Below are positions 1-11,910 of a stretch of 64,000 nucleotides of DNA, one piece after another (the stretch's first letter is position 1; every line of letters begins with the position of its first letter). Source of the DNA: Pseudomonas sp. FP2196 (GTDB lineage: Bacteria > Pseudomonadota > Gammaproteobacteria > Pseudomonadales > Pseudomonadaceae); contig NZ_CP117445.1 in NCBI RefSeq assembly GCF_030687715.1, positions 4,205,501-4,269,500 of the forward strand, written 5' to 3'. Below the pieces are notes generated by a model. The model ran no database searches and was not told where the DNA came from. It was given only the letters and a program-made list of their open reading frames with translations. The position numbers and the translations under genes are program-made.

Positions 1-3000
1 CCCTCCTGCATCGGCGTCAGCGGATAGACGTCTTCGATGTGCGCGGCGGGAACCGGCAAGGCATCGAGTTGCGCCTGAGTCAGTCTGGCCAGCGGGAAGT
101 CCGAAGGCGTCAGGCCACCGGCCTCGTCTTGCAGGCAATGGCTGATCAGACTTTGCAGTTCGGCGAGGTAAGCATCGGCCAGATCATTGATGGTCTGCGC
201 GTCGTAACGCTCGGCGCTGAAGGTCCAGCGCAGCAACAGTTCACCGCCATAGACCTGACTGTCGACACTCAATTCGTTCGGCAACGGTGCCTGCGGATCA
301 TGGGCGGCACCGACCGACTCGTCCAATGGACGGAACAGCGCATCGCTGCCGAAACTCTGGTCGAACTGGCCGAGGTAGTTGAAGGTGATCGGTGCGTTCG
401 GCAGCGCCGACATGCTGCGCTGGGTGAAATCATCGGTCAGATAACGCAGCACGCCATAACCCAGACCTTTGTGCGGCACGGCGCGCAGTTGCTCCTTGAT
501 CGCCTTGATCGAAGCGCCCTGCCCGGCGGCCTCTTCGATGTCGTGCGGGGTCAGGCGCAGCGGATACGCGCTGGTGAACCAGCCAACGGTGCGGGTCAGG
601 TCAATGTCGTCGAACAGGGTTTCGCGACCGTGGCCTTCGAGTTGAATCAGCGCCGATTCCTGGCCGCTCCAGCGGCACATCACGCGGGCCAAGGCAGTCA
701 GCAACAGATCGTTGACCTGGGTGCGATAAGCGCTCGGCGCCTGTTGCAGCAGTTGTTTGGTGTGTTCTGCATCCAGGCGCACGCTGACCGTTTGAGCGTG
801 GCGATTCTGCTGGCCGCCCTGTGGATTTTCGCAAGGCAGATCAGCGTTCGGGCCGGCCAGTTGGGTTTGCCACCAGTTGAGTTCTTCACGCAGGGATTCG
901 CTGCCGGCGTAAGCCTGCAAGCGTGCCGCCCAATCCTTGAAGGCACTGGTTTTCGCCGGCAGCTTGACTGACTGATTGGCGTCGAGCTGGTGATACACGG
1001 TTTGCAGATCGTCGAGCAAAACGCGCCACGACACGCCGTCGACCACCAAATGATGGATAGCGATGAACAGGCGTTGCTGACCCTCCGGGCCATCGACCAG
1101 CAAGGCGCGCAGAAGCGGGCCGTTTTCCAGATCGAGACTGCGCTGGGCATCGGCGAACAGTGCTTTGCACTTGTCCATGGAGGTGACGCGCTCTTGCCAC
1201 AACACCGCCGCAGTGGACACCGGTTGGTGCGTCGCTCGCCACGCGCCGTTGGCCTCGGTGAAGCGCAGACGCAAGGCGTCATGCTGCTCGATCACCGCCA
1301 GCAACGCTTGCTCCAGACGATGCGGTTCCAGGGTCACGGTCGGCTCCAGCAGCAACGCCTGGTTCCAGTGCTGACGCTCAGGGATTGCAGTGTCGAAGAA
1401 CCAGTGCTGAATCGGCGTCAGACGTGATTCACCGGCGACCAAACCTTGCTCGGCCGTCACCTGCTCGCTCCGACTCGCCACAGCGGCGAGAGACTGCACG
1501 GTCTGATGCTGGAACAGGTCACGCGGGCTGAAATGAATGCCCTGCTGGCGCGCGCGGCTGACCACTTGAATCGACAGAATCGAATCGCCGCCCAGTTCGA
1601 AGAAGTTGTCGTTTAGCCCGACCTGTTCGACGTTAAGTACTTCGCACCAGATCTGCGCCAGCGTTTGCTCGAGTTCATTGCTTGGGGCCACGTAGCTCTG
1701 ACGGTTCAGCTCCGGATCCGGCGTCGGCAAGGCGCGGCGGTCGAGTTTGCCGTTGGCGGTCAGCGGCATGCTCGCCAGCAGGATCAGGTGCGTCGGCACC
1801 ATGTAATCCGGCAGTTGCGTCTTGAGGTGCGACTTGAGGGCTTCGCGCAATTCGGCCTGTTTGGATTCGCTTTGCTCTGCGATCTCGGTGACGAGGTAGC
1901 CAACCAGTTGCTTGCCACTCGGCGCATCCACTGCCAGCACCACCGCTTCGCGGATCGAATCGTGATCGAGCAAACGGGTTTCGATTTCGCCCAGTTCGAT
2001 ACGGAAACCACGGATTTTCACCTGATGGTCGATCCGGCCCAGGTACTCGACCAGACCGTCGGCGCGCTGGCGCACCCAATCGCCGGTGCGGTACATGCGA
2101 CCGCCATCGGCGGCAAACGGATCAGCGACAAAACGCTCGGCTGTGATGCCCGGACGATCATGGTAAGCCTGCGCCAGACCGGCACCGCCGACGAACAGTT
2201 CGCCGGTCGCACCTTGCGGCACCAGTGCCAGATCGGCGTCGAGGATGTACGCAACACGCGCACCGATCACGCTGCCGATCGGCACACTGCCGGCGCCCTC
2301 CTCCAGCACTTCCGGGGCCAGACTGGCCAGCGGCATGACCACGGTTTCGGTCGGCCCATAAGCATTGAAAAACAGGCTCGGTTTGAACGCCGCGCGAATC
2401 CGTTGCAGGTGTTCACCCGTCAGCGCTTCGCCGCCGGTGATGATCATGCGCACAGGGAGGATTTCGTTTTGCGTCGCGAGGAACTGCGCCAACTGGCTGC
2501 CGTAACTCGGGGTGAACCCCAGCACGTTGATGCGATGGGTGCGAATCAGCCCGCAGATTTCTTCGGCGTCCCACTGTCCTTGCGCACGCAGCACGACTTG
2601 CGCGCCACTCAGCAGCGGCACCAGCAGACGCTCGGTGGCGGCATCAAAGTTGATCGAATAGAAGTGCAGTTCGCAGTCGTCCGGGCGCATGCCGAAACGC
2701 TCGATAACGGCTTGGCAGTGCATGGCGATTTCGCCGTGGGAGACCACCACGCCTTTCGGCTTGCCGGTGGAACCCGAGGTGTAAATCAGGTACGCCTGAT
2801 GCTGCGGCAGACTGATAAATGGCAGCTCCGTGGCCGGGTAATCTGCCAGTGCCGCGCTGTCATCTTCAAGGCACCAGCGCGCCACACTCGGCGGCAAATC
2901 GCCAAGCGCTTTGAGCATCGCACGGTCGCTGAGTAGCAGACCGATGCGGCTGTCTTCGATCATGTAGTGCAGACGGTCGAGCGGGTATTCCGGGTCCAGC

Positions 3001-6000
3001 GGAACGTAGGCGCCACCGGCCTTGAGTATCGCCAGCAGGCCGATGACCATTTCCAGCGAACGTTCCAGCGCCAGCCCCACGCGCACCTGCGGCCCGACGC
3101 CACGCTCACGCAGCACCCAGGCCAGACGATTGGCGCGGGCGTCGAGTTCAGCGTAGCTCAGGGTCTGGCCGGCGAAGGTCAGGGCCGGCGCGTCTTTGCG
3201 CACCAGGGCTTGCTCGGCGAACAGGTGATGGATGCACTGATCGAGACGATGCTCACCCGGCTCGATGCCAAGGCTGTCGAGCAGATTCTGCTGCTCAGGT
3301 TTATCGAGCAGCGGCAGTTCGTTAAGGCGTTGCTGCGGATCGGCGATCAGCGCTTCCAGCAAATTGCGCCAATGCTTGGCCATGCGCGCGATGGTCGGCT
3401 CGTCGAACAGATCGGTGCTGTACGTCAGGCAGCAGCCGAGGCGATGGTCGAGGTCGGTGACTTCCAGGTTGAGGTCGAACTTGGTCGCCCGCGCATCGTT
3501 GGCCAGATACTCGACGGTCATGCCGGCGAGCATGCGGCTCTGCTGGAACTCCCAGCGCTGCACATTGCACATCACCTGAAACAGCGGGTTGTAAGCAGCG
3601 CTGCGTGGTGGCTGCAAAGCCTCGACCAGATGATCGAACGGCAGATCCTGATGGGACTGACCTTCGATCACGGTGTGACGAACCTGCTCGAACAACTCGC
3701 CGACCGACATCTGGCCGTCGAGTTGGCAGCGCAACACTTGGGTGTTGAGGAACGCACCGATCAGCCCTTCGCTTTCCGGGCGGATGCGGTTGGCCACCGG
3801 TGCGCCGATGCGCAGATCGGTCTGGCCGCTGTAGCGATAAAGCAGCGTGGCGAGCGCGGCGGTCATGGTCATGAACAGGGTCAGACCGTTTTGCGCATTG
3901 AACGCGCGAACGCGGGCGGCGAGATCATCGTTGAGATCGAAACGGAACAGTTCACCCTGATGGCTTTGCACCGGCGGACGCGGACGGTCGCCCGGCAGTT
4001 CCAGCAGCGGATGTTCGCGCCCCAGTTGCGCGGTCCAGTAGTCGAGCTGACGCTGACGTTCGCCGGACTCCAGCCAGTTGCGCTGCCAGACGCTGTAGTC
4101 GAGGTACTGCACCGGCAACGGTTCGAGCGGCGAATCACGGTCATCGACAAAGGCTTCATACAACGCGCTGAGTTCGCGGGCAAAGATGTCCATCGCCCAG
4201 CCTTCGGTGACGATGTGATGCAGGGTCAGAACAAAGTAATGCTCATGCTCGGCGGTCTTGACCAGACAGGCGCGCAGCAGCGGGCCGGTTTCCAGATCGA
4301 ACGGCTGGTGTGCTTCCTCGTCAGCCAGTTGCTGGACGCTTTGCTCACGGACATCAGCCGCGAGTTTCGAAAAATCCTTCCAGTCCATGCGCACGCCAGT
4401 CTCGGCGTGCACGCGCTGACGAGCAACACCATCGACGCTCGGGAACGTGGTGCGCAGGGTTTCGTGGCGCAGAATCAGCGCTTGCAGCGCCGCCTCGAAA
4501 CGCTCGACGTGCAATACGCCGCGCAGGCGCGCCATGCCGCCAACGTTGTACGCCGGGCTGTCCGGTTCCATTTGCCAGAGGAACCACATGCGCTGCTGCG
4601 AATAGGACAGCGGCACCGGTTGGCTGCGGTCGACTTTTTCAATCGGCGGCTGTTTGTTGGTGCGGCCGCTGGCCTGGATCAGACGGATCTGTTCGGCGAA
4701 ATCACCCAGTTCACTGTGTTCGAACAAGGCGCGCAGCGGCAGTTCGACGTCGCAGGCCTGACGGCTACGCGAGATGATTTGCGTGGCCAGCAGCGAGTGA
4801 CCGCCGAGGGCAAAGAAATCATCGCGCAGACCGACTTGCGCCAGACCCAGCACTTCACGCCAGATCGCGGCGATCTGTTGCTCAAGTTCAGTGACCGGCT
4901 CGACGTGTTCGCGCACTTGCCATTGCGGCTCGGGCAAGGCGCGGCGGTCGAGTTTGCCGCTTGGGCTCAGGGGCATTTCGTCAAGGCGCATCAGTTGCGC
5001 CGGAACCATGTATTCCGGCAACTCGGCGGCCAGTGCGGTTTTCAGGCGGGCGATTTGAGCGTCTTGATCTTCACGGGCATCGGTGGCGGTGAAGTAGCCG
5101 ATCAGTTGTGCGCCGGCAGCGGTTTCGCGAACCAGCACCACGGCTTGGGCGACGCCGTCCTGAGCGAGCAAACGCGCTTCGATTTCTTCCGGTTCGACGC
5201 GGAAGCCGCGCAGCTTGACCTGTTGATCGAGACGGCCGAGGTATTCGATGACGCCGTCGGTTATCCAGCGTGCACGGTCGCCGGTACGGTATAGACGCGC
5301 GCCCTGCTCACCCAATGGATCGACCACAAATCGTTCGGCGGTCAGCGCCGGGCGACCGAGATAACCACGGGCCAGGCCGATGCCGCTGATGCACAGCTCA
5401 CCGGGTACGCCGGCCGGCATCGGGTTGAGGTCGGCGTCGAGAATGCGGCATACCACGTTGCCCAGCGGTCGGCCAATCGGCGAGCGTTCGCCATCGGCGC
5501 GGGTGCAATGCCAATGGGTGACGTTGATCGCGGTTTCGGTCGGGCCATATCGGTTGTGCAGTTGCACCGCTGGCAATTGCGCCAACACGCGGTTGCGCAG
5601 TTCGGCGGGCAGCGCTTCACCACCGGAGAACACCCGGCGCAGGCTGGTGCATTCGGCACTCAGCGGTTCGTCGATGAACAGCGAGAGCAGCGGTGGTACG
5701 AAGTGCAGCGTGGTCACGCCGTATTGTTGAACCAGTTGAGCAATGCGATGCGGATCACGATGTTCGCCCGGGCCGGCAATCAGCAAACGCGCGCCAGTGA
5801 TCAGCGGCCAGAAGCACTCCCACACCGACACGTCGAAACTGATCGGCGCCTTTTGCATCAGCACGTCAGTTTCGTTGAGGCGATAGGCGTTTTGCATCCA
5901 TTGCAGACGTTCGGCCAGTGCCGCGTGGGTATTGCCGACGCCTTTCGGCTGGCCGGTGGAGCCGGAGGTGTAGATCACGTAGGCGAGGTTGTCGCCGTGC

Positions 6001-9000
6001 AGGTGCAGACCCGGCACCTGACTCGGCCAGTTTTCCAGATGCAAGGCGTCCATGGCGATGACACTGACGCCGTCGCTGGCCGGCAAGCGCTCGAGCAGTT
6101 CGGTCTGGGTCAACAGCAGTTCGACGCCGCTGTCACTGAGCATATAGGCCAAACGATCAGCCGGATAATCCGGGTCCAGCGGCACGTAGGCGCCGCCGGC
6201 CTTGATGATTGCCAGCAAACCAATCAGCAGTTGCGGCGAACGTTCGGCAGCGATTGCCACGCAGACATCCGGGCCGACACCCTTGTCGCGCAGGTAATGC
6301 GCCAGTCGGTTGGAGTGTGCGTGCAATTCGGCAAAATCGAGGCTGCCGCCGTCCCAGACCAGCGCAATGCGTTCCGGGGTCAGGCGCACTTGTTCATTGA
6401 GCAGCTCCGGCAGCCATTGTTGTGCAGGGGCACAAGGGGCGCTGCTCCAGTCTTTTTGCTGATCGTGTTCAGTGGCGGTCAGCAGTTGCAGATCGCCAAT
6501 GGCCTGCTGTGGACGCTCGCAGACGTCGCTCAACAGGTTGCCGAAGTGTTCGGCCAGACGCTCGATCGTCTGCGCATCGAACAGTTCGTTGGCGTAGTCG
6601 AAGGACAGCGTCAGGCGACCGTTACGGTCTTCCTCGCTGTGCAGTTGCAGATCGAACTTGGCCTCGCGGCTGTGCCACGGCAATTCTTCGGCGAGCAGGC
6701 CCGGCAGGCGTTTGAGCGCACTCAGATCGCGCTGCTGGTGGTTGAACATGACTTGAAACAGACCTTGTTCGCGGGCCTGCGGAAAAGCTTCGAGCAGTTG
6801 TTCGAATGGCAGATCCTGATTCGCTTGTGCGCCGAGTGCAGCCTGACGGGTTTGCGCCAGCAACTCGATAAAGGACAGCCGCGAATCGACATCAGCGCGC
6901 AGCACCTGGGTGTTGATGAAGAAGCCGATCAGGCCTTGGGTATCCAGGCGCGGACGGTTGGCATTGGGCACGCCGATGCGGATGTCGCGCTGACCACTGT
7001 AGCGATGCAGCAGGCTCTGGAACGCCGATAGCAACAGCATGAACGGCGTGGCATCGTTCGCTTGGGCAGTCTGCCGGATCGCTTCACTGAGGCTGACGCT
7101 CAGACGCACGCTGTGTCTTGCCGCGCTGTGAACCTGCAAGGCGGAACGCGGGTGGTCGGTGGCCAGTTCCAGCGTCGGATGCTCATCACCCAATTGCGCT
7201 TTCCAGTACGCCAGTTGCCGCTCGCCCTCGCCTTGCGCCAGCCAATGGCGCTGCCAACTGCCATAGTCGGCGTATTGAGTCGGCAAGGGTGCGAGTTCGG
7301 CACGCTGCCCCTGAGACGCAGCGGCGTAGAGGCGCGAGAACTCATCGATCAACACGTTCAGCGACCAGCCGTCAGCGATGATGTGATGCAGCGTCACCAG
7401 CAGTTGGTGATCTTCATCGTCGAGGCGGATCAGCGTCACCCACAGCAGCGGGCCTTTTTCCAGATCGAACTGGGTACGCGCTTCGTCCTCACGGATCTGC
7501 TGGGCACGAGCTTCACGCTCATCGGCCGGCAGGTCGCTGATGTCGATCAGTTGCAGATTGAATTCAGCTGTTGCGTCGACCTGTTGCAGCGCCACGCCGT
7601 CGCGTTCGAAGAAGCGTGTGCGCAAGGATTCGTGGCGGTCGATCAGTTGCTGGAAGCTGGCGCGCAGCGCGTCTACGTCCAATTCGCCGCGCAAACGCAG
7701 GCCGCCGGGAATGTTGTAGGCGCTGCTTTGCGGGTCAAGTTGCCAAGTGATCCACAGACGGTTTTGTGCCAGCGATTGCGGCATCGGTTCACTGCGCGAC
7801 AGGACGGAAATCTCGCCCTGGGCGCTGCCGCCGTGTTGCTGCTGCGCCACCGCAGCGGCGAACGCGGACAAGGTCGGGGCCTCGAAGAGCAGGCGCAGAT
7901 TCAGTTCAAGACCCAGCTCCTCGCGCACGCGGGCGATCACTTGCGTGGCGGCGATCGAGTTGCCGCCCAGCAGGAAGAAGTGATCGTCGGCGTTGACCTG
8001 TTTGAGGTTCAGTTGTTCGGCCCAGATTTTGCCGATCAGGGTTTCGAGTTCGGAGGCTGATGCCGTCGCATCCCGGGTTTCGGAGGTGGTCGAAGGGAAC
8101 ACTGCGTAGCTGTCGAGGCTGCCATCGGCCAGACGATTACGGCAGGCCGAACGTTGCAGTTTGCCGCTGGAAGTCTTGGGCAGCGCGCCTGGATTGAGCA
8201 GCACCACCACACTCGGCGCTTCTTGATAGGCCTCGGCCACCGCCTGGCGGATGGCTTTGATCAATGCGTCCGGCGGCAGGATTTTCTGCACGCTACGGCT
8301 GATTTCCGCGGCGATGCCGATGCCTTCTTCGCCATCCTGGCTGACCGCGAACGCCGCGACCCGGCCCTTGCGCACCACTTCCACTTCGCTCTCGACCGTT
8401 TTCTCGATGTCCTGCGGATAGAGGTTATGGCCGCGCACGATCAGCATGTCTTTCAGGCGACCGGTGATGAACAATTCACCCTCGCGAATGAAACCCAGAT
8501 CGCCGGTGCGTAGCCAAGTGCGGCCCGCGTGCTGGACGAAGGTCTTGGCGCTGGCCTCGGGATTGCGCCAGTAGCCATGGGCGATGCTTGGCCCGGCGGC
8601 CCAGACTTCGCCGACGGCGTTGTCGGCGAGTTCTTGCAAGCGGGTGGGGTCGACGATCAGTACCGCGTGTTCCGGCTGGCTGATGCCGCAGCTCATGATT
8701 GGACTGCCATCGCCCGGTTCTGCGCGGTTCTGTGCCAGGGCCTGATCGTTCACGCGCAGCGCGGGAATCCCCTTGCCGCGCGGCGTGCCGGCGACGAACA
8801 GCGTGGCTTCCGCCAGACCGTAGGACGCCATGAAACTGTCTTTGCTGAAACCGCACGCGGCGAACTTCTCGGCAAAGCGCTCATTGGTGTCGAGGCGGAT
8901 CGGTTCGGAGCCGGAATACGCGACGCGCCAGCGGCTCAGGTCCAGACGCTCCAGCGCCGATTCGCTGACTCGCTCGCTGCACAGGCGGTAGGCGAAATCC

Positions 9001-9788
9001 GGCCCGCCGCTGATGGTGCCGCCGTATTGGCTGATCGCTTCGAGCCAGCGCAATGGCCGGCCAAGAAAGTAGGCCGGCGACATGAGGATGCATGGCACGC
9101 CGCTGAAAATCGGTTGCAGCAGACCGCCGATCAGCCCCATGTCGTGGTACAGCGGCAGCCAACTGACGATCACGTCGTCCGGGTTCACGTCGATACCGAA
9201 ACCGTGGCGAATCAGCAATTCGTTGGCGACCAGGTTGCCATGGCTGACCTGCACGCCTTTGGGCAAGGCAGTAGAGCCGGAGGTGTATTGCAGGAAGGCG
9301 ATGTGGTTCGCAGGCAGAGTCGGTTCGATCCAACGATCAGCCAATGCGCTGTCGAGCGTGTCGACACACATCAGCGGCGGCGCACCTTCGATCTGTTGCA
9401 AGGCATCGCGCAGGTCGGCGCTGGTCAGAAGCAGGCGCGGTTCGGCGTCAGCAATGATCGACAACAGACGCTCTTGGTGATGACGGCGAGCGGACTCTGG
9501 CGGATAGGCCGGCACCGCGATCACGCCCGCATACAGGCAACCGAAGAATGCCGCAACGTAATCCGGACCGCTGGGAAACAACAGCACCGCGCGATCACCA
9601 AATTCGGCCTCGGCCTGCAACGCGGCAGCAATGGTCCGCGCGCGCTGATCCAGTTCGCGATAGCTGAGCACCACAGCCTGTTCTTCGTTTTCAGCGAGAA
9701 AACGCAAGGCCAGTCGATCCGGCGTCAGGGCCGCGCGGCGCTTGAGGGCTTGGACCAGGGTGCTGGGGAGTTCGAACGCGTCGGTCAT
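1..9788 (-). CDS. pvdL: Pyoverdine chromophore NRPS PvdL (3' end beyond left edge)
   Basis: Giant non-ribosomal peptide synthetase that starts the pyoverdine peptide in the cytoplasm; about 3262 residues are visible and the rest lies off the window. Order seen: fatty-acyl-AMP ligase (A3 core near residue 170, [11 protein letters not shown]), carrier protein (LGGNS near 610), C1 (HHIIADG near 800), A1 ([11 protein letters not shown] near 1275), carrier (LGGHS near 1660), C2 (HHIVTEG near 1856), A2 ([11 protein letters not shown] near 2340), carrier (LGGDS near 2735), epimerase-type domain ([10 protein letters not shown] near 2911) and the first residues of C3 ([10 protein letters not shown]). 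Acyl ligase, C-A-T, C-A-T-E is the known PvdL plan for acyl-L-Glu-D-Tyr-L-Dab; the amino acid assignments come from that family, not from specificity codes. Start: ATG preceded by AGGAAACC. Divergent from pvdS with an iron-starvation box upstream. Confidence 0.96.
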   Translation of the reverse strand, partial: MTDAFELPSTLVQALKRRAALTPDRLALRFLAENEEQAVVLSYRELDQRARTIAAALQAEAEFGDRAVLLFPSGPDYVAAFFGCLYAGVIAVPAYPPESARRHHQERLLSIIADAEPRLLLTSADLRDALQQIEGAPPLMCVDTLDSALADRWIEPTLPANHIAFLQYTSGSTALPKGVQVSHGNLVANELLIRHGFGIDVNPDDVIVSWLPLYHDMGLIGGLLQPIFSGVPCILMSPAYFLGRPLRWLEAISQYGGTISGGPDFAYRLCSERVSESALERLDLSRWRVAYSGSEPIRLDTNERFAEKFAACGFSKDSFMASYGLAEATLFVAGTPRGKGIPALRVNDQALAQNRAEPGDGSPIMSCGISQPEHAVLIVDPTRLQELADNAVGEVWAAGPSIAHGYWRNPEASAKTFVQHAGRTWLRTGDLGFIREGELFITGRLKDMLIVRGHNLYPQDIEKTVESEVEVVRKGRVAAFAVSQDGEEGIGIAAEISRSVQKILPPDALIKAIRQAVAEAYQEAPSVVVLLNPGALPKTSSGKLQRSACRNRLADGSLDSYAVFPSTTSETRDATASASELETLIGKIWAEQLNLKQVNADDHFFLLGGNSIAATQVIARVREELGLELNLRLLFEAPTLSAFAAAVAQQQHGGSAQGEISVLSRSEPMPQSLAQNRLWITWQLDPQSSAYNIPGGLRLRGELDVDALRASFQQLIDRHESLRTRFFERDGVALQQVDATAEFNLQLIDISDLPADEREARAQQIREDEARTQFDLEKGPLLWVTLIRLDDEDHQLLVTLHHIIADGWSLNVLIDEFSRLYAAASQGQRAELAPLPTQYADYGSWQRHWLAQGEGERQLAYWKAQLGDEHPTLELATDHPRSALQVHSAARHSVRLSVSLSEAIRQTAQANDATPFMLLLSAFQSLLHRYSGQRDIRIGVPNANRPRLDTQGLIGFFINTQVLRADVDSRLSFIELLAQTRQAALGAQANQDLPFEQLLEAFPQAREQGLFQVMFNHQQRDLSALKRLPGLLAEELPWHSREAKFDLQLHSEEDRNGRLTLSFDYANELFDAQTIERLAEHFGNLLSDVCERPQQAIGDLQLLTATEHDQQKDWSSAPCAPAQQWLPELLNEQVRLTPERIALVWDGGSLDFAELHAHSNRLAHYLRDKGVGPDVCVAIAAERSPQLLIGLLAIIKAGGAYVPLDPDYPADRLAYMLSDSGVELLLTQTELLERLPASDGVSVIAMDALHLENWPSQVPGLHLHGDNLAYVIYTSGSTGQPKGVGNTHAALAERLQWMQNAYRLNETDVLMQKAPISFDVSVWECFWPLITGARLLIAGPGEHRDPHRIAQLVQQYGVTTLHFVPPLLSLFIDEPLSAECTSLRRVFSGGEALPAELRNRVLAQLPAVQLHNRYGPTETAINVTHWHCTRADGERSPIGRPLGNVVCRILDADLNPMPAGVPGELCISGIGLARGYLGRPALTAERFVVDPLGEQGARLYRTGDRARWITDGVIEYLGRLDQQVKLRGFRVEPEEIEARLLAQDGVAQAVVLVRETAAGAQLIGYFTATDAREDQDAQIARLKTALAAELPEYMVPAQLMRLDEMPLSPSGKLDRRALPEPQWQVREHVEPVTELEQQIAAIWREVLGLAQVGLRDDFFALGGHSLLATQIISRSRQACDVELPLRALFEHSELGDFAEQIRLIQASGRTNKQPPIEKVDRSQPVPLSYSQQRMWFLWQMEPDSPAYNVGGMARLRGVLHVERFEAALQALILRHETLRTTFPSVDGVARQRVHAETGVRMDWKDFSKLAADVREQSVQQLADEEAHQPFDLETGPLLRACLVKTAEHEHYFVLTLHHIVTEGWAMDIFARELSALYEAFVDDRDSPLEPLPVQYLDYSVWQRNWLESGERQRQLDYWTAQLGREHPLLELPGDRPRPPVQSHQGELFRFDLNDDLAARVRAFNAQNGLTLFMTMTAALATLLYRYSGQTDLRIGAPVANRIRPESEGLIGAFLNTQVLRCQLDGQMSVGELFEQVRHTVIEGQSHQDLPFDHLVEALQPPRSAAYNPLFQVMCNVQRWEFQQSRMLAGMTVEYLANDARATKFDLNLEVTDLDHRLGCCLTYSTDLFDEPTIARMAKHWRNLLEALIADPQQRLNELPLLDKPEQQNLLDSLGIEPGEHRLDQCIHHLFAEQALVRKDAPALTFAGQTLSYAELDARANRLAWVLRERGVGPQVRVGLALERSLEMVIGLLAILKAGGAYVPLDPEYPLDRLHYMIEDSRIGLLLSDRAMLKALGDLPPSVARWCLEDDSAALADYPATELPFISLPQHQAYLIYTSGSTGKPKGVVVSHGEIAMHCQAVIERFGMRPDDCELHFYSINFDAATERLLVPLLSGAQVVLRAQGQWDAEEICGLIRTHRINVLGFTPSYGSQLAQFLATQNEILPVRMIITGGEALTGEHLQRIRAAFKPSLFFNAYGPTETVVMPLASLAPEVLEEGAGSVPIGSVIGARVAYILDADLALVPQGATGELFVGGAGLAQAYHDRPGITAERFVADPFAADGGRMYRTGDWVRQRADGLVEYLGRIDHQVKIRGFRIELGEIETRLLDHDSIREAVVLAVDAPSGKQLVGYLVTEIAEQSESKQAELREALKSHLKTQLPDYMVPTHLILLASMPLTANGKLDRRALPTPDPELNRQSYVAPSNELEQTLAQIWCEVLNVEQVGLNDNFFELGGDSILSIQVVSRARQQGIHFSPRDLFQHQTVQSLAAVASRSEQVTAEQGLVAGESRLTPIQHWFFDTAIPERQHWNQALLLEPTVTLEPHRLEQALLAVIEQHDALRLRFTEANGAWRATHQPVSTAAVLWQERVTSMDKCKALFADAQRSLDLENGPLLRALLVDGPEGQQRLFIAIHHLVVDGVSWRVLLDDLQTVYHQLDANQSVKLPAKTSAFKDWAARLQAYAGSESLREELNWWQTQLAGPNADLPCENPQGGQQNRHAQTVSVRLDAEHTKQLLQQAPSAYRTQVNDLLLTALARVMCRWSGQESALIQLEGHGRETLFDDIDLTRTVGWFTSAYPLRLTPHDIEEAAGQGASIKAIKEQLRAVPHKGLGYGVLRYLTDDFTQRSMSALPNAPITFNYLGQFDQSFGSDALFRPLDESVGAAHDPQAPLPNELSVDSQVYGGELLLRWTFSAERYDAQTINDLADAYLAELQSLISHCLQDEAGGLTPSDFPLARLTQAQLDALPVPAAHIEDVYPLTPMQE

Positions 9789-9940
9789 GAGGTTTCCTGC
9801 CTGAATTCGGCTTGCTAGTGGAATCGGGTTGCTGCGTCACGCCCTTCGAGGGCATGCAGGACGCGGTCTACGCCGACCGCGCAAGGCATGGGAATGCTGT
9901 CTGGTCGGGACTCTCTATCCGGAACCATTCACCAATGAGA

Positions 9941-9964
9941 ACGGATGACGTCTTGAAATAATTA
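9941..9964 (-). promoter_or_regulatory. PvdS iron-starvation box upstream of pvdL
   Basis: On the minus strand the sequence reads TAATT, 16 bases, CGT, one mismatch from the known PvdS promoter pattern TAAAT-N16/17-CGT. It lies about 150 bases upstream of the pvdL start codon and points toward it, so PvdS-dependent transcription of pvdL is inferred. Confidence 0.55.
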
Positions 9965-10057
9965 GTCGGCTGGCTGGATCGTCAATGGGGCCGGGGTGCG
10001 GCGGCGTGTCGCAGTTCTCAGATCGCACTAATTCAGAGCATTACTTCTCTTTCTCAT

Positions 10058-10086
10058 TTGACAATCATTATCATTCAACATAATTT
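10058..10086 (+). promoter_or_regulatory. pvdS promoter with overlapping Fur box
   Basis: TTGACA (10058-10063), 17 bases, TAATTT (10081-10086) form a good sigma-70 promoter. The -35 and spacer contain ACAATCATTATCATT, close to the Fur consensus GATAATGATAATCATTATC, placed so that Fe-Fur would block RNA polymerase. This fits the known Fur control of pvdS. Confidence 0.75.
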
Positions 10087-10155
10087 GTCGCTCGATGTGT
10101 AGGGCGCCCCCTCCTCCTGGCGTCCCACGAACCAATTGGCAGCAAGGTGATTTCC

Positions 10156-10710
10156 ATGACGGAACAAGTATCCACAAGCAGGTGCGATTCACCGCTACTT
10201 CAGGCTTTTGTCGACAACCGACTGATTCTGGTCAAGATTGCAGCGCGCATTACCGGCTGCCGGTCGCGTGCCGAAGATGTCGTGCAGGATGCGTTTTTCC
10301 GACTGCAATCAGCACCACCGATCACGTCGTCGATCAAGGCTCAATTGAGTTATCTGTTCCAGATCGTGCGCAACCTCGCGATCGATCACTACCGCAAACA
10401 GGCGCTGGAGCAGAAATATTCCGGCCCTGAAGAGGAAGGGCTGAACGTGGTTATTCAGGGTGCTTCGCCGGAAACCTCGCACATCAATTTCTCGACCCTG
10501 GAAAACATTGCCGATGCGCTGACCGAGCTGCCCAGCCGCACTCGCTATGCATTCGAGATGTACCGCCTGCACGGCGTGCCGCAAAAGGACATCGCCAAGG
10601 AACTCGGCGTCTCGCCGACCTTGGTCAACTTCATGATTCGTGATGCACTGGTACATTGCCGCAAGGTGTCGGGCAGTCGTCGGGATGCGGTGGCTGTGGG
10701 TCGTCGCTGA
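10156..10710 (+). CDS. pvdS: Extracytoplasmic-function sigma factor PvdS
   Basis: A 184-residue ECF sigma factor of the iron-starvation class that directs RNA polymerase to pyoverdine genes. Region 2 is visible near residues 20-80 (RAEDVVQDAFFRL, then FQIVRNLAIDHYRKQ) and a region 4 helix-turn-helix near 130-165 (GVPQKDIAKELGVSPTLVNF). The ATG at 10156 is chosen because AAGGTGA lies five bases upstream; an in-frame GTG at 10147 overlaps that ribosome-binding site and is rejected. The gene has a Fur-box-like promoter, is divergent from pvdL, and is followed by a long hairpin shared with the convergent acetyltransferase gene. Both neighbouring siderophore genes carry its promoter motif, supporting PvdS over another FecI-type factor. 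Confidence 0.95.
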   Translation: MTEQVSTSRCDSPLLQAFVDNRLILVKIAARITGCRSRAEDVVQDAFFRLQSAPPITSSIKAQLSYLFQIVRNLAIDHYRKQALEQKYSGPEEEGLNVVIQGASPETSHINFSTLENIADALTELPSRTRYAFEMYRLHGVPQKDIAKELGVSPTLVNFMIRDALVHCRKVSGSRRDAVAVGRR

Positions 10711-10727
10711 GACACAGTTGTCCGCAC

Positions 10728-10807
10728 AAAAAAGATCGCAGCCTTCGGCAGCTCCTACAGGGTTAACGCGATACCCGAGTAGAAGCTGCCAAAGGCTGCG
10801 ATCTTTT
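10728..10807. terminator. Bidirectional REP-type hairpin terminator
   Basis: GATCGCAGCCTTCGGCAGCT (10734-10753) pairs with its near-complement ending in GGCTGCGATC (to 10803), with an A run before and TTTT after, so it can terminate pvdS and the convergent acetyltransferase gene. The same GCAGCCTTCGGCAGCTCCTAC unit recurs at 53461-53542 and in part at 63661-63692. Confidence 0.7.
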
Positions 10808-10810
10808 GCT

Positions 10811-11824
10811 TCAAGCCAACTTGCACCGATCAAAAAACCGCTCACGCCCCAGAATCATCAGTGCCGCACGCTTGTGCGGGAAGTCGAATTCTTTTTCACA
10901 GTGGAAGCACTGGTTCTGCATGTGTCCGATCATCTTCGCGTTGTCGGCACGCGGTTCGGCAACCACGCGCTGAGTGCGCGGATCATCCAGAAACAGGTAA
11001 TGCACCAACGCCGATAACCAACTCGCTACTTTGTGCGGACCGCGGTGATCCTCCTCCCCGACCAGCATGTGAATGCCACGGTCGTAGTTGTCGGCTTCGT
11101 AGAACGGTGCGATGCGATCTTCCTTGGCCCAATAGGCTTCGAAATAGGCAAACGGCTGATCATCGAAACAGCCGATCAAGGTCAGCGCATGCGGATCGGC
11201 GTCGAGTTTGCTCAGGTACTCGCGATGCTTTTCAATGCTGCCCTCTTCCTGCCAGAAACTGGCTACCCGCGGACTGTTCTGCCAGCGATTGAAACGCGGC
11301 AGGTCTTCTTCGATCTCAACCGTGCGCAGGGAAATCCACGCTCCCAGGCGTGCATCAAAACGCCGGTAAACCTCACCGCGCGGCTTCACTGGTCGCAACG
11401 GATGGCGCTTGCCAGCGCTGATGACCATCTGCTGCGGATAGCTGCCGGTCAGCGACGTGCCGAGCCACGGTTGCGGCAGTTGCCAGAACAGCGCGCGCTC
11501 GCAGCGGTATTCCCCGGGCACATCGGTGTTTACCAACAAACCACTGAGTAAAGCTTCGGTCGGTGGCTGATCCAGTTGCCAAGTCAATTGCTGGCACTCC
11601 GGGTCCCGCGCAAACAGCCAGTAACAGGCAGCCCACAGCGCCTGGCCTGGCGGCAGGGCAAAACGCTCATCGATCTGGATCGGCCCTTTGGCCTCCCGAT
11701 CCAGTCGCAGGCGAATCAATGGTTGCCCATCCAGGCTCAGGCTCAGACGGCTTTCGGTTGCATCGGCTACCAATTGGCTGCCCGAGGGCAAGGCCAGGGC
11801 AGTCAGGTCTTTCAGATTGGACAT
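10811..11824 (-). CDS. pvdY: Siderophore-type N-acetyltransferase (PvdY(II)/IucB-like)
   Basis: A 337-residue protein. The C-terminal half, roughly residues 140-330, is the GNAT domain of siderophore acylases (IucB, RhbD, VbsA type): the stretch with YFEAYWAKEDRIAPFY and the HRGPHKVASWLSALVHY acetyl-CoA-binding segment are typical. The N-terminal half is the accessory region of the same family. In type II pyoverdine producers PvdY(II) acetylates hydroxyornithine, and its gene is known near pvdS; that role is inferred here. The ATG at 11824 has only a weak ribosome-binding site (GAGCCC). An exact TAAAT-N16-CGT PvdS box lies 41 bases upstream. The gene is convergent with pvdS. Confidence 0.8.
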   Translation of the reverse strand: MSNLKDLTALALPSGSQLVADATESRLSLSLDGQPLIRLRLDREAKGPIQIDERFALPPGQALWAACYWLFARDPECQQLTWQLDQPPTEALLSGLLVNTDVPGEYRCERALFWQLPQPWLGTSLTGSYPQQMVISAGKRHPLRPVKPRGEVYRRFDARLGAWISLRTVEIEEDLPRFNRWQNSPRVASFWQEEGSIEKHREYLSKLDADPHALTLIGCFDDQPFAYFEAYWAKEDRIAPFYEADNYDRGIHMLVGEEDHRGPHKVASWLSALVHYLFLDDPRTQRVVAEPRADNAKMIGHMQNQCFHCEKEFDFPHKRAALMILGRERFFDRCKLA

Positions 11825-11864
11825 GGGTCGGGCTCACGATAATCGTCGACAGTTCAACGATGGG

Positions 11865-11888
11865 ACGTGAGCCGAGCGGAGAAATTTA
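11865..11888 (-). promoter_or_regulatory. PvdS iron-starvation box upstream of the acetyltransferase gene
   Basis: The minus strand reads CCTAAAT, 16 bases, CGT: an exact match to the PvdS promoter pattern TAAAT-N16-CGT. It ends 41 bases before the start codon at 11824, so iron-starvation induction by PvdS is a strong inference. Confidence 0.8.
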
Positions 11889-11910
11889 GGCTTGGTCAGC
11901 AATCAGTGCT

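Larger units (their letters stand above)
9789..10155. other. Divergent pvdL/pvdS control region (gene-free)
   Basis: This 367-base gap holds two opposing promoters: a PvdS-type box reading left toward pvdL (9941-9964) and a sigma-70-like promoter with an overlapping Fur-box-like sequence reading right toward pvdS (10058-10086). No further open frame with a ribosome-binding site was seen. Confidence 0.7.

Noticed and set aside
39..9818. A series of long plus-strand open frames (up to 775 residues, for example 2967-5294 and 5508-7031)
   Set aside because: They lie wholly opposite the pvdL modules, have Arg/Gln/Ala-rich compositions typical of antisense GC-rich frames, and show no domains or ribosome-binding sites.
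10309..10845. A 178-codon minus-strand frame overlapping pvdS
   Set aside because: It overlaps the ECF sigma factor in antisense and crosses the terminator hairpin; no supporting ribosome-binding site.
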